DNA of 64,000 bases, taken from NCBI GenBank assembly GCA_039990395.1, contig JBDXFZ010000146.1, forward strand, positions 1,364,001 to 1,428,000, written 5' to 3'. The position numbers and the translations under genes are program-made. Below are positions 37,188-46,405 of this stretch, one piece after another (within the stretch, counting starts at the first letter, position 1; every line of letters begins with the position of its first letter). Origin of the DNA: CALINF01 sp039990395. GTDB taxonomy: Bacteria; Pseudomonadota; Gammaproteobacteria; Pseudomonadales; Halieaceae. Under the pieces are notes generated by a model. It was not told the DNA's origin, ran no database searches, and saw nothing but the letters and a program-made list of their open reading frames with translations.

Positions 37188-37400
37188 ATGAGTGAGCGTG
37201 TTAACGGCACTGTGAAATGGTTCAACAACGCCAAGGGATTTGGCTTTATTACCCGCGAAGAGAGCGACGACGATGTGTTCGTCCACTTCCGCTCTATCGA
37301 TGGAGAGGGTTATCGCACCCTCAACGAGGGTCAAGAGGTAGAGTTCAAGCTGGTAGAGGGACCTAAAGGCCTACAGGCAGAAGAAGTTTCCAAGCGATAA
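37188..37400 (+). CDS. Cold-shock-domain protein (CspA-like)
   Basis: This 70-residue single-domain cold shock protein binds single-stranded RNA or DNA. RNP1 is KGFGFI in NGTVKWFNNAKGFGFIT, and RNP2 is VFVHF. The start at 37188 is supported by GAGGAAA upstream; the in-frame ATG at 37137 would add 17 unlikely residues. A 54-nt imperfect hairpin follows the stop at once. A second cold-shock gene with membrane helices lies 200 bp downstream. Confidence 0.95.
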   Translation: MSERVNGTVKWFNNAKGFGFITREESDDDVFVHFRSIDGEGYRTLNEGQEVEFKLVEGPKGLQAEEVSKR

Positions 37401-37453
37401 CATGTACACAAGTGCGGGACGCAGCATTCGCTGCTCCTGACTTGTGGCTACAT
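37400..37453 (+). other. Long imperfect hairpin immediately after the cspA-like gene
   Basis: The arms from CATGTACACAAGT (37400 onward) and ACTTGTGGCTACATG (ending 37453) pair over 13 bp with a two-base bulge. The inner part continues with GCAGC-ATTC-GCTGC and allows a few bulges. The stem starts in the last base of the stop codon. No T-run follows, so it is a weak terminator candidate and may be a 3' stabilising or processing structure. Pairing was done by eye. Confidence 0.5.
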
Positions 37454-37600
37454 GATTTAGCCATACCTGCTGCAGTCGCCGCAGGCGCAAGTTATTTCAT
37501 GTGAATCAGTCTTTCCAGTTGTTAGCATCTGCCACAATGATGTTAAACTGCGCGCGCTCGAATCAAGCAAGCCAACCAAATCGCCACTGAGAGAACTGAA

Positions 37601-38035
37601 ATGTCATTACCCGTAAAGATTGTTATCAGCATTGTCATCGCACTCGTCGTTGCCACTGTCACGACTTACCTACAAGGTAATGCATTGCCCGATCTGGTAC
37701 TTAGCGCGGCTTTCTGCATCGCTACGATTGCTACGGTTTTGCTGACAGGCGCACCCACTGCAAAGACATCACAATCCGCCAGTGCACAGCACCATAGTGC
37801 ATCGACACAATCAACTTCAGCCTCTGGGCCACGCGAAGAAGGTAATGTGAAGTGGTTCAATGTCTCCAAGGGCTTCGGCTTTATCACTTTAGACAATGAT
37901 GAAGAGATATTTGTGCACTTCCGCTCTATCCGCGGAGAAGGGAGACGTAGCCTCCGCGACGGCCAGCGAGTGTCATTTGTCGTAGCTGATAGTGACAAAG
38001 GACCCCAGGCAGAAGACGTTGAAGCGTTGGACTAA
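37601..38035 (+). CDS. Membrane-tethered cold-shock-domain protein
   Basis: The 144-residue protein fuses two N-terminal membrane helices (residues ~5-23 and ~30-50) through a Ser/Gln/Ala-rich linker to a C-terminal cold shock domain. That domain has KGFGFIT (RNP1) and IFVHFRSI (RNP2). Its basic pattern GNVKWFN matches the small protein upstream. Nucleic-acid binding is likely on the cytoplasmic side; anchoring to the membrane is inferred from the hydrophobic segments. The stop overlaps that of the convergent TetR gene by a few bases. Confidence 0.85.
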   Translation: MSLPVKIVISIVIALVVATVTTYLQGNALPDLVLSAAFCIATIATVLLTGAPTAKTSQSASAQHHSASTQSTSASGPREEGNVKWFNVSKGFGFITLDNDEEIFVHFRSIRGEGRRSLRDGQRVSFVVADSDKGPQAEDVEALD

Positions 38036-38688
38036 TCGTCGGGCGCGCTACCTTGTAACAGGTCGAGCCAGTAGCTGCGCAGCATGGCAGCGCCTTCACG
38101 CAAAATAGCTTCCGCCGGAAGTTCCGTGTCTTCGAGCGCCATTTCAACCACTGAATAACCCATATCGATAGTCAACCGGCACTGCAGCTTCAATGCCGGG
38201 GTGACAGGAACGTGCATTCGCTCCTGCGCTATCACAGCCAACTGGCTGGCAATCAACCGATGGGATTCTAGACGCAAGTCCTGAAGAGGACCCACCGCAC
38301 GTAAGGATTGAATGATCTCCGCGCCGCCAATTTGCCGCTGGGTGACACGGTACGTTTTCAACAGCAACTCGTGGATATTGACTAGCAGTTCTTCATCGGC
38401 CGGCTGGTACTTGCCCTGATCGAACCACTCCTGGAACGCGGCATTCTGTCTGTCCATCAGCATCGAGCCAAGCGTATACAAAACTGAATACTTGTTCGGA
38501 AAGTAACGATACAAGGCTGGCACTGTGATGCCAGCTCGCTCAGCAACCAGGTTAGTCGAAATGCGTTCCACCCCGACTTCCACAAGCAATTCTGCCGCAG
38601 AAGACAGAATAGCATCGTATGTTCGCTTGGCTCGAGCTTGTCTGGGTCGGTTTTTCTCCAGCAGCTCAACCTTTGGTCTTGTATTCAT
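38032..38688 (-). CDS. TetR-family transcriptional regulator
   Basis: The product has 218 residues. The N-terminal helix-turn-helix (residues ~20-65) includes RTYDAILSSAAELLVEVG and ERAGITVPALYRYFPNK, the TetR signature. The C-terminal ligand domain is not recognisable. It is convergent with the membrane-tethered cold-shock gene and about 160 bp from the divergent methyltransferase gene. Ligand and targets are unknown. Confidence 0.9.
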   Translation of the reverse strand: MNTRPKVELLEKNRPRQARAKRTYDAILSSAAELLVEVGVERISTNLVAERAGITVPALYRYFPNKYSVLYTLGSMLMDRQNAAFQEWFDQGKYQPADEELLVNIHELLLKTYRVTQRQIGGAEIIQSLRAVGPLQDLRLESHRLIASQLAVIAQERMHVPVTPALKLQCRLTIDMGYSVVEMALEDTELPAEAILREGAAMLRSYWLDLLQGSAPDD

Positions 38689-38847
38689 CAGCCCCTACTC
38701 TGATGGTCAGATTGCCCTCAACGGGTCAGACTCGCAATCCTATATCAAGCGTGTCGCGCCTGCCACTACGCAATAGCAATGCTCAGCGGGTGGGCAATCA
38801 ACTAACTAAGGCTGCTTGCTGGTCAAATTAGCCTATGGAATGCAACA

Positions 38848-39513
38848 ATGCCCATCCAGAGTTATCAATCAACCGGAGACCGTCCCTTGACCCAGCGAAC
38901 GCCAGCTCGCTCTCACAGAACATTTCGAAATCTGGTTCTACCTAACGCCTCTCACCCTGCGATACGTCGCGTGCGACGCCAGGGGAACCTTCCCAGCATT
39001 CATGGCAATAAACTGTGGAAATCAAGTTGCCTGCTCATCGATTACCTGCAGAAAAATCCCGGAGAAATGTGCGATAGCGTTATCGATGTTGGTTGCGGCT
39101 GGGGGATTGCGGGCATCTGGTGTGCTCGCGAACTTGGCGCGCAGGTTACTTCAGTCGATGCGGATGCTAACGTGTTTCCTTATCTGGATGTTGTCGCGGA
39201 GCTCAACGGTGCATCTACCACCCACAGTATCAAGCGGTTTGAGCAGCTTTCTACCGCACAGCTAGCGCAGTTCGATGTACTGATCGCTGCCGACATCTGC
39301 TTCTGGGATGACCTCGTAGATCCGGTGTTTGAAATGGTAAACCGGGCGGTAGAGGCTGGCGTCAAACGCATCCTCATCGCCGATCCGGAGCGGCCCACTT
39401 TTCATGAGATGGCACAGCGTTGCGTCGACGCGCACTATGCCGATGTGCTGCACTGGCAAACGCGAGGATCGGTAGAGGCTCGTGGCGCAATCATGGTCAT
39501 AGAGAACGCGTGA
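38848..39513 (+). CDS. Class I SAM-dependent methyltransferase (METTL/Methyltransf_16-like)
   Basis: The 221-residue protein has motif I DVGCGWGIAGIWCARE, an acidic end of strand 2 (TSVDAD) and a DVLIAADICFWDD post-motif. The prelude GNKLWKSSCLLIDYL resembles protein-lysine methyltransferases of the ETFB-KMT/METTL type. The N-terminal ~45 residues are basic and poorly conserved, so a later start is possible. The electron-transfer flavoprotein substrate known for that group is an inference only. Confidence 0.82.
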   Translation: MPIQSYQSTGDRPLTQRTPARSHRTFRNLVLPNASHPAIRRVRRQGNLPSIHGNKLWKSSCLLIDYLQKNPGEMCDSVIDVGCGWGIAGIWCARELGAQVTSVDADANVFPYLDVVAELNGASTTHSIKRFEQLSTAQLAQFDVLIAADICFWDDLVDPVFEMVNRAVEAGVKRILIADPERPTFHEMAQRCVDAHYADVLHWQTRGSVEARGAIMVIENA

Positions 39514-39556
39514 CCAAACACAGGGACGAACAGGACCCCGAACATCAAATAGCTTC

Positions 39557-40987
39557 CTACTTGGAGTACACTTGATACTCCCTCTCTAATATTTCCGAGG
39601 GCTGAGCGCCCAATTCTGTATAGCGCGGCCGGAAAGCTGTCTGAGATAGTTGTCGACGCAGGCGAATACCCTTTCCACGCAGCGCTTCGTCCTTTACAGA
39701 CACTACAATGTCGACTGCTCTACCCCGCTCCGACACTTTAAATCGAGCGCCTAAAATACTTTCGGCAGAGTTGGCTTTTCCTACCGGACTTTGGCGGGCA
39801 AACGCACCGTTGTCGGGTAGTTCGACAGGTTCGGAAAATAGTGCATCCAATGCTTCTCGCTCTCCAGAAGACTCAACAAGCTCGTAGGCTCTAGCGTAAT
39901 GTTCAGCCGCACGTGAACGCATAAGATTCCACTGATACCAGTCAGCCAGTAGAAGCTCTACGCGGCCGCGCTGCTGAGGCTCCATATTGGGTGATTGCGC
40001 CAGCAGGTCTTCGACTAAACCACGCCCCTTGCTCACTAGCGTGCGCTTAAGCGTCAACATCCGGCTCTCCAACGGATCAGCCTCTTCCATGCCCGCTACA
40101 CCGTAGAACTGCCGAGTTGTTGCGGTTCCGCCTCCCGCCAAAGACTCAGTAACCTTGGGCTTAATATGCTCCTGCAGGAGATACATATTGGCGAATTGGC
40201 TCTCAAGCAGCGCGATACGCCACGCTCCACTTACATCAGGATCGTCATTTGTCGCCTTGAGCACCGACTTGTTTAACTCGTAAAGATTCAGTAAACGCCG
40301 TTCAGGGCCAGGCGATTCAAGCTCCAGCGCCAACGCCTCACGCTGCCAGCGCAGATACTCTAGCACCGCTCGTAAACGCACCTCATCAAAGGGTGGTTGA
40401 CCGGCTCCATACAATCTAAAGAAATAGTCATAGCGCTGATCCAGCGCCGCGAAATCACCAAGCTCCCTATACAGGTCCAGAACTTCGCGCACGAGCGGCA
40501 GTTGTCGTTCGCTATACAGACCCTCGTTAACGCGAACCAGGTGCATGGCTCTACTGTAGCTGGCCAGCGCGCCAGCGACATCCCCAGTTGCTCGCTGAGT
40601 ACGCGCCAGTGCAAATAGGGGTTCGTCGAGCCCAGCGCTGTAAGGCCCAGCCTGTCGCTCAAGTGCCGAAATCTGCTCTAGATAGAGATCAGCTTGCTCC
40701 GCGGCTGGCATCGCATCCGCCTGATGCGTAGTCTGCACCTGTGCCGATGCCGGTGCGTCATAAACTACTGGCAGCCGGAGAAAATCCCGGCCGTAGGCCA
40801 AGGCCTCTTGCGCCTGCACCACTGAAGGCAGCGCGAGCAATATCAGTGCAGCAAGCGCAGTTACAGGAACGCCAAAGTCCTGCTTGGCCGACAGACCCGC
40901 ACTGCCAGAATGCAGGCAGCTTCGTATCACTGGTTTGGATTCGTCTTGTCTTGCATGCGATATACTAGAGGCCATATCAGTAATCAT
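39557..40987 (-). CDS. Secreted TPR-like helical repeat protein, function unknown
   Basis: I do not recognise a named family. The protein (476 residues from ATG 40987; ATG 40975 and a TTG at 41017 also occur) has a long polar N-terminus. A hydrophobic signal-like segment (VPVTALAALILLALPSVVQA) follows. The body is helical with TPR-like pairs (for example LFALARTQRATGDVAGALAS and LADWYQWNLMRSRAAEHYAR). The C-terminal ~80 residues (SERGRAVDIVVSVKDEALRG, RLRRQLSQTAFRPRY) look like a small TonB-C-type domain. It diverges from the wax ester synthase gene with only 21 bp between the starts. Confidence 0.7.
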   Translation of the reverse strand: MITDMASSISHARQDESKPVIRSCLHSGSAGLSAKQDFGVPVTALAALILLALPSVVQAQEALAYGRDFLRLPVVYDAPASAQVQTTHQADAMPAAEQADLYLEQISALERQAGPYSAGLDEPLFALARTQRATGDVAGALASYSRAMHLVRVNEGLYSERQLPLVREVLDLYRELGDFAALDQRYDYFFRLYGAGQPPFDEVRLRAVLEYLRWQREALALELESPGPERRLLNLYELNKSVLKATNDDPDVSGAWRIALLESQFANMYLLQEHIKPKVTESLAGGGTATTRQFYGVAGMEEADPLESRMLTLKRTLVSKGRGLVEDLLAQSPNMEPQQRGRVELLLADWYQWNLMRSRAAEHYARAYELVESSGEREALDALFSEPVELPDNGAFARQSPVGKANSAESILGARFKVSERGRAVDIVVSVKDEALRGKGIRLRRQLSQTAFRPRYTELGAQPSEILEREYQVYSK

Positions 40988-41008
40988 AGCGGGATATAAG
41001 CACGCATT

Positions 41009-42655
41009 ATGAAACAATTAGGCATCCTCGACAGCGCATTTGTGAACCTGGAGCAAACAAACACGCCACAGCACGTAGGCGGCCTGGGCATATACGACCC
41101 ATCAACCGCACCGGGCGGTCTCGTTCGATTCAAACAGGTCATATCAACCTTCGAAAGGCGATTAGATCAGCAACCGCGGTTTCGAACCCGGTTAGTAGAA
41201 GTCCCAGGCGGGTTGGATAGACCCTATTGGGTTAAAGATGAACACTTCGATATGGAGTTCCATCTGCGGCACATCGCCCTGCCCCACCCAGGCGACTGGC
41301 GCCAGCTGTGTATTCAGGTCGCGCGCTTGCATTCCCGCCCGCTGGATATGAAGAGGCCGCTTTGGGAAGCCTATATTATTGAAGGTTTGGATAACATCCC
41401 CAACTTACCCAAGGGAAGCTTCGCCATTTATTCCAAGCTGCACCATGCCATGGTGGACGGCGTGGGTGGCTCGTCCTTCATCCCACTATTGCACGACCTG
41501 GTTCCCGACCCTCCGCCTGAGGAGGCCTCCATGGAGCCCAGGCTGGTAGATTCTGAGCCCTCCGTCTCGGAACTGCTAACTAAAGCCTCAGTCAACTCGG
41601 TCAAAAATGGGTTGGGGCTTGTCCGTGAGACCCTCAGCACAGGTAGCGCATTCGCTCGCTACGCGGTAGATGTCATGCGCGAAGACGTGCCGGCACCGGA
41701 TCTTGGCGCACCAAAAACATCGCTCAATCAGGCCGTTGGCCCCTACCGGGTCTTTGACGCTGCCGAATTCTCACTGGATAGTTTCAAGCAGATCAAGAAC
41801 GCGCAGGGCGTGAAGGTAAATGATGTTGCCATGACTATCGTGGGAGGCGCTCTGCAACGCTATCTACAGGCCAAGGGTGAACAGATCGATGGAGCATTGA
41901 CGGCGAACGTTCCCTTGAATATGCGTACCAGAAGAGACGTCACAGACGAAAACAATCAGGTCGGCGCTGTATTTGCGTCGCTGCATAGCGATCTCACCGA
42001 TCCTTTGGAGCGACTGGCTGCAGTGCACCAGTCCACGGAGGAAGCGAAAGAATTTGGTGAGAAAAGCCCGATGGTTGATGTATTGAAGGTCGCAGGCCTA
42101 TTTGCGCCGGTATTCAGCAAAACTGTTGCAGGGATCTGGGCAAGAAACCACCTGTCGCAGCATTTGCCTCTGAATGTCTCCACGGTTGTCTCCAATGTTA
42201 CCGGGCCGGATTTTCCACTGTATTGCGCTGGGGCGCGCATGGTCGACTATTACGGGCTGGGGCTGCTGACTCCCGGGATGGGCTTGTTTCATACCGTGTT
42301 CAGTTATTCAGGTACCGTCACCCTGTCGGTTCTGGGAGACCGGAACATCATGCCTGATCCGGAGTTTTATCACGATTGCCTGATAGCCTCCTACGAGGAG
42401 CTCTATCGCGCAGCGGTGCCCACTTCAAAACCGGCAGCCGGAAAGCGCACGAAGCGCGGCAAGGCAGCTGGTTCAGACAATAAGGTTACGGCAACACAGA
42501 AGAAGCCCAAAGCAAAAGTAGCGGTCAAAAAGGCATCTTCAGCGAGCAAGCCAAAGGTGAAGTCAAAACCCGGCACGCGGGTGAAAGCCAAAACCAGCAC
42601 CAAACCAAAAACGAAGCCGAAAATGAAGCCAAAGAAGCGACAGAATCGCTCGTGA
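41009..42655 (+). CDS. Wax ester synthase / diacylglycerol acyltransferase with basic C-terminal tail
   Basis: WS/DGAT enzymes join fatty acyl-CoA to fatty alcohols or diacylglycerol to make storage neutral lipids. The catalytic motif HHxxxDG is at 145-151 (HHAMVDG). NVPLNMRTRRD and the C-terminal STVVSNVTGPDFPLYCAG match the family. Residues ~470-548 form an extra Lys/Pro/Ala-rich tail with repeated KPK and KPKTKPK units, like histone-H1 or phasin-type basic tails, which is unusual. It could bind the membrane, a lipid body surface or nucleic acid. Confidence 0.92.
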   Translation: MKQLGILDSAFVNLEQTNTPQHVGGLGIYDPSTAPGGLVRFKQVISTFERRLDQQPRFRTRLVEVPGGLDRPYWVKDEHFDMEFHLRHIALPHPGDWRQLCIQVARLHSRPLDMKRPLWEAYIIEGLDNIPNLPKGSFAIYSKLHHAMVDGVGGSSFIPLLHDLVPDPPPEEASMEPRLVDSEPSVSELLTKASVNSVKNGLGLVRETLSTGSAFARYAVDVMREDVPAPDLGAPKTSLNQAVGPYRVFDAAEFSLDSFKQIKNAQGVKVNDVAMTIVGGALQRYLQAKGEQIDGALTANVPLNMRTRRDVTDENNQVGAVFASLHSDLTDPLERLAAVHQSTEEAKEFGEKSPMVDVLKVAGLFAPVFSKTVAGIWARNHLSQHLPLNVSTVVSNVTGPDFPLYCAGARMVDYYGLGLLTPGMGLFHTVFSYSGTVTLSVLGDRNIMPDPEFYHDCLIASYEELYRAAVPTSKPAAGKRTKRGKAAGSDNKVTATQKKPKAKVAVKKASSASKPKVKSKPGTRVKAKTSTKPKTKPKMKPKKRQNRS

Positions 42656-42815
42656 TGCGCGTTCTGTACTCGCCAACCGGCATGGCCAAATGGCACCAAA
42701 AAGCGGAGCAGCAGCAATTAGACACGAAAAGTCAACGTGCGCATGCCGCTGCGCAGGCTCTGCGACTATGGCATACTCGCGCCTCATTTTACTTCGGCAC
42801 AAACCGCCTAACTTC

Positions 42816-43631
42816 ATGAGCCGTAAGCAGCGACGTGAAATCCCCGTTTTCGAGACTCCAATTATCGAGACGCACTGTCATCTTGATTATCTCGACACTG
42901 GAGAACTCGACAATACCCTTACCCAGTCCAGATCAGTGGGTATCGATCGCATCATTACTATCGCAGTATCTCCGGACAACCTGCAAACGGTAATTAACCT
43001 GGCTGAATCCGCCTCGGATATTTGGTGCACTCAGGGAATACACCCACATGAGGCCGAGAAGTTCAGCAATGAGGTCGCCAGCCGCATACACGACAATGCC
43101 AGTAATAAGCATGTAGTGGCTATCGGCGAGATTGGCCTGGACTACTACTACGATCATGCAGACCGCGCTGTACAGCGCAGAGTTTTTGAAGAGCAGCTAC
43201 AGATTGCAGTGGACTGTGATTTACCTGTGGTCATACACACACGCGAAGCTGACGATGATACACGCGCGATTCTTGAAAACTTTGGTCATAGTCTTAAGCG
43301 TGGCGGTGTGATTCACAGTTTCACTTCAAGCCTTGAACTCGCTCAGTACTGCCTGCAGTCGGGCTTCATGTTGGGGTTCAACGGCATTGCCACCTTTAAC
43401 ACTGCGGAGAATGTGCGCGAAGTTGTGTCTGCTACCCCGCTTACACAGCTCGTATTGGAGACAGACTCGCCCTATCTGACGCCAGTGCCCTATCGCGGCA
43501 AAACCAATGCTCCCTACTACCTGCCATTTGTAGCCGAGAAAATAGCCGAAATCAAAGCAATACCCATTGAGAGCCTGCTCCAGCAGGCACGCGCAAATAG
43601 TCTCGCGCTATTTTTCCCCGAGGAGCTTTAG
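42816..43631 (+). CDS. TatD-family metal-dependent hydrolase
   Basis: TatD proteins are metal-dependent nucleases. I placed the start at ATG 42816 (271 residues, MSRKQRREIP), as the open frame before it is not conserved. The metal motif is ETHCHLD (H20, H22), followed by GEIGLDYYYD, VIHTREADDDT, the HSF motif and ETDSPYLTP near the C-terminus. It is directly followed by rapA without a gap, suggesting co-expression. Confidence 0.88.
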   Translation: MSRKQRREIPVFETPIIETHCHLDYLDTGELDNTLTQSRSVGIDRIITIAVSPDNLQTVINLAESASDIWCTQGIHPHEAEKFSNEVASRIHDNASNKHVVAIGEIGLDYYYDHADRAVQRRVFEEQLQIAVDCDLPVVIHTREADDDTRAILENFGHSLKRGGVIHSFTSSLELAQYCLQSGFMLGFNGIATFNTAENVREVVSATPLTQLVLETDSPYLTPVPYRGKTNAPYYLPFVAEKIAEIKAIPIESLLQQARANSLALFFPEEL

Positions 43632-46400
43632 TTGTCGTCAGAATATCGTATCGGTCAGCGTTGGGTCAGTCACGCTGACGCCCAGTTGGGGCTTGGCGTC
43701 ATCGTTGAAGTTGAGGGACGTCGGGTCACACTGAGCTTTCCAGCGGTTGATGAAGAGCGAACCTATGCAGTGGAGAACGCACCGCTAACTCGCCTGAGTT
43801 TCAAGGTTGGTGATCACGTCGCCACTGTAGAAGGCATTGAATTAGTTGTCACCGAAGTCGATGAACAGCACGGACTATTGCTTTATACCGGGCTAGATCA
43901 TCACGATGCGCAGATCACTATCTCCGAACTGGAGCTAGACGCATTCGTGCAACTTACTACGCCGCAACAGCGCCTACTCAACGGGCATTTCGATAAAACA
44001 GAAGAGTTCGCGTTGCGCGTGGCAACTCTGCAGCACACCGATCGACTGCAACGCTCAAGCACTCGAGGCCTTATGGGCTCTCGCACCAGTTTACTGCCGC
44101 ATCAGGTCTATATTGCCAACGAAGTTGGACAACGCCATGCGCCCCGTGTGCTGCTGGCAGACGAGGTAGGACTGGGCAAAACAATTGAAGCCGGGATGAT
44201 TATGCAGCAGCAGCTGCTCACCGGACGTAGTCAACGCATCCTGGTGCTGGTACCTGACACGTTGCTGCATCAATGGCTGGTGGAAATGCTAAGGCGCTTC
44301 AATCTGCATTTCTCGCTTTTCGATGAGGAGCGTCTCGCCGAAATGAGTGAAGACAACCCATTCGAAGCCGAGCAGTTGATCTTATGCGCAAGCGATCTGT
44401 TCATGGATCGCAGCGATCTGCAGACACAGGCACTTGATGCTCATTGGGACCTGGTGGTTGTGGACGAGGCGCATCATCTGCATTGGTCTGAGGACGGTGG
44501 CGGCGAAGACTACCTGTTTGTCGAAGCGTTAGCGCGTAATAGCGCCGGGCTACTCTTGTTAACTGCCACCCCGGAGCAGGTGGGGCAAGCTAGCCATTTT
44601 GCGAGACTACGCCTGCTCGACCCCTCTCGATTTCATGACCTAGAGAGCTTTCGAGCTGAGGAGCAAGGTTTTCAGGAGTTAAGCCAACTCGTCGATTCAC
44701 TTGCTGCTGGTACAAGCGACGTTCGGTTGCCTGACGGAATAGACGGCGATGCGCCCGTAGATCAGGTCATTGAACAACTGCTGGATCGTCATGGCACGGG
44801 TCGCGTCTTGTTTCGAAACACTCGGGCGGCCGTCGCCGGATTTCCACAGCGGATACTGCACAGATACCCACTAACATCCCCCCAAGAGTATTCCCTGGCT
44901 CAAGTGGACGAGTTGTCACAGTTATACCCGGAGCTGCCTTACATCGATGATAGCTGGCTGGATTTCGATCCACGTGTCAGCTGGCTTGTGGACACGCTTA
45001 AATCGCTGCGCCCTGCCAAAGTACTCATAATTTGTGCTCATGCCGAGACGGCACTCACTCTTGAGCACTACCTGCAAATGCGCGCCGGCATACGCTCTGC
45101 CGCATTTTACGAAGGACTATCAATCATTGAGCGTGATCGTGCCGCGGCCTACTTTGCCGATGACAGTGGCGGCGCTCAGACACTGGTCTGCTCTGAGATC
45201 GGTAGCGAAGGGCGCAATTTCCAATTTGCGCAGCACCTCATCCTGTTCGACCTGCCACGCAACCCCGACCTTCTCGAACAGCGCATAGGTAGATTGGATC
45301 GCATAGGCCAGCTACACGATGTACAGATACACGTGCCCTACCTTGAAGCTAGCGCTCAGCAAACATTACTCGACTGGTATGACCAGGGCCTAAACCTGTT
45401 CAAGGAAAGCTGCTCGGCAGGCACCATGATCTACGATCACTTTGCGCAGCGTCTTGGGGCGCAACTGCAAAAACCAGACGAAGGCCTGGCTGAGCTGATC
45501 AGTGATACCGCTGAGTTCACTGCGCAAACCCGGACTGAACTGCGAGAAGGCCGTGATCGCCTTCTGGAGCGCAACTCCTGCAAACCCGATGTAGCGCAGC
45601 TCCTGATAGAGGAGATACAGACCAGCGAAACCAGTGATGCGCTCAAGGACTATTTTGAGGCGTTGTGGGACACCTATGGCGTTGAACACGAGTTTCACTC
45701 CGAGAACAGTCTGGTACTGAGACCCACTGAACACATGCTGACTGGACATTTTCCCCATCTACGCGAAGAAGGCGTCACGGTCACGTTTGATCGCGATAAT
45801 GCCTTGGCCAGAGAGGATATGCAGTTTCTGACATGGGAGCACCCGATGGCAGTAGAAGCCATGGAAATGGTGCACTCTACGGAACTGGGTAATGCCGCGA
45901 TGGGAACGATCAAGCTAAAAGGCATTCAGGCCGGCACACTGTTACTTGAATGCCTATTTACTATCAACTGTGTCGCGCCCAAAAACTTACAGGTAGAGCG
46001 GTTTCTACCCTTATCACCGATGCGAATACTAATAGATGCGCGCGGCAAGGATTTGGCAGACCTGGTTCCTCATGAACGTCTCAACACGCTGGTACAACGC
46101 GTCAAAAAGCCAACCGCGTTGGCGATCATCAAACAGGTGCAGTCCGAGGTTGACGCCAAGATGATAAACGCTAACGCGCTGGCTCAAGCAAGACTCACGG
46201 ACATAGTGGCGGACAGCAATAAACGTATGCGCGAGTCACTGGAGGCAGAACTTGAACGCCTCATTTCACTGCGCCGTTTAAACCCCTCGATCAGGCAGGA
46301 AGAAATAGAATTTCTGGCTCACCGTATCGAGGAGTGCGAGCTGCATATACAGCACGCAAGCCTTCAATTGCAGGCACTGCGACTAATCATAACTACCTGA
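43632..46400 (+). CDS. rapA: RNA polymerase-associated ATPase RapA
   Basis: RapA (HepA) is a Swi2/Snf2-type ATPase that recycles RNA polymerase. It has 922 residues against ~968 in E. coli. The N-terminal GQRWVSHADAQLGLG region is the Tudor-like pair of domains. Walker A is GLGKT (K183) in LADEVGLGKTIEAG, Walker B is DEAH at 278-281, and the helicase C-half has SEGRNFQFAQHLILFDLP and QRIGRLDRIGQ. The start is a TTG at the base after the tatD stop, so coupling to tatD is likely. Confidence 0.95.
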   Translation: MSSEYRIGQRWVSHADAQLGLGVIVEVEGRRVTLSFPAVDEERTYAVENAPLTRLSFKVGDHVATVEGIELVVTEVDEQHGLLLYTGLDHHDAQITISELELDAFVQLTTPQQRLLNGHFDKTEEFALRVATLQHTDRLQRSSTRGLMGSRTSLLPHQVYIANEVGQRHAPRVLLADEVGLGKTIEAGMIMQQQLLTGRSQRILVLVPDTLLHQWLVEMLRRFNLHFSLFDEERLAEMSEDNPFEAEQLILCASDLFMDRSDLQTQALDAHWDLVVVDEAHHLHWSEDGGGEDYLFVEALARNSAGLLLLTATPEQVGQASHFARLRLLDPSRFHDLESFRAEEQGFQELSQLVDSLAAGTSDVRLPDGIDGDAPVDQVIEQLLDRHGTGRVLFRNTRAAVAGFPQRILHRYPLTSPQEYSLAQVDELSQLYPELPYIDDSWLDFDPRVSWLVDTLKSLRPAKVLIICAHAETALTLEHYLQMRAGIRSAAFYEGLSIIERDRAAAYFADDSGGAQTLVCSEIGSEGRNFQFAQHLILFDLPRNPDLLEQRIGRLDRIGQLHDVQIHVPYLEASAQQTLLDWYDQGLNLFKESCSAGTMIYDHFAQRLGAQLQKPDEGLAELISDTAEFTAQTRTELREGRDRLLERNSCKPDVAQLLIEEIQTSETSDALKDYFEALWDTYGVEHEFHSENSLVLRPTEHMLTGHFPHLREEGVTVTFDRDNALAREDMQFLTWEHPMAVEAMEMVHSTELGNAAMGTIKLKGIQAGTLLLECLFTINCVAPKNLQVERFLPLSPMRILIDARGKDLADLVPHERLNTLVQRVKKPTALAIIKQVQSEVDAKMINANALAQARLTDIVADSNKRMRESLEAELERLISLRRLNPSIRQEEIEFLAHRIEECELHIQHASLQLQALRLIITT

Positions 46401-46405
46401 GTGGG

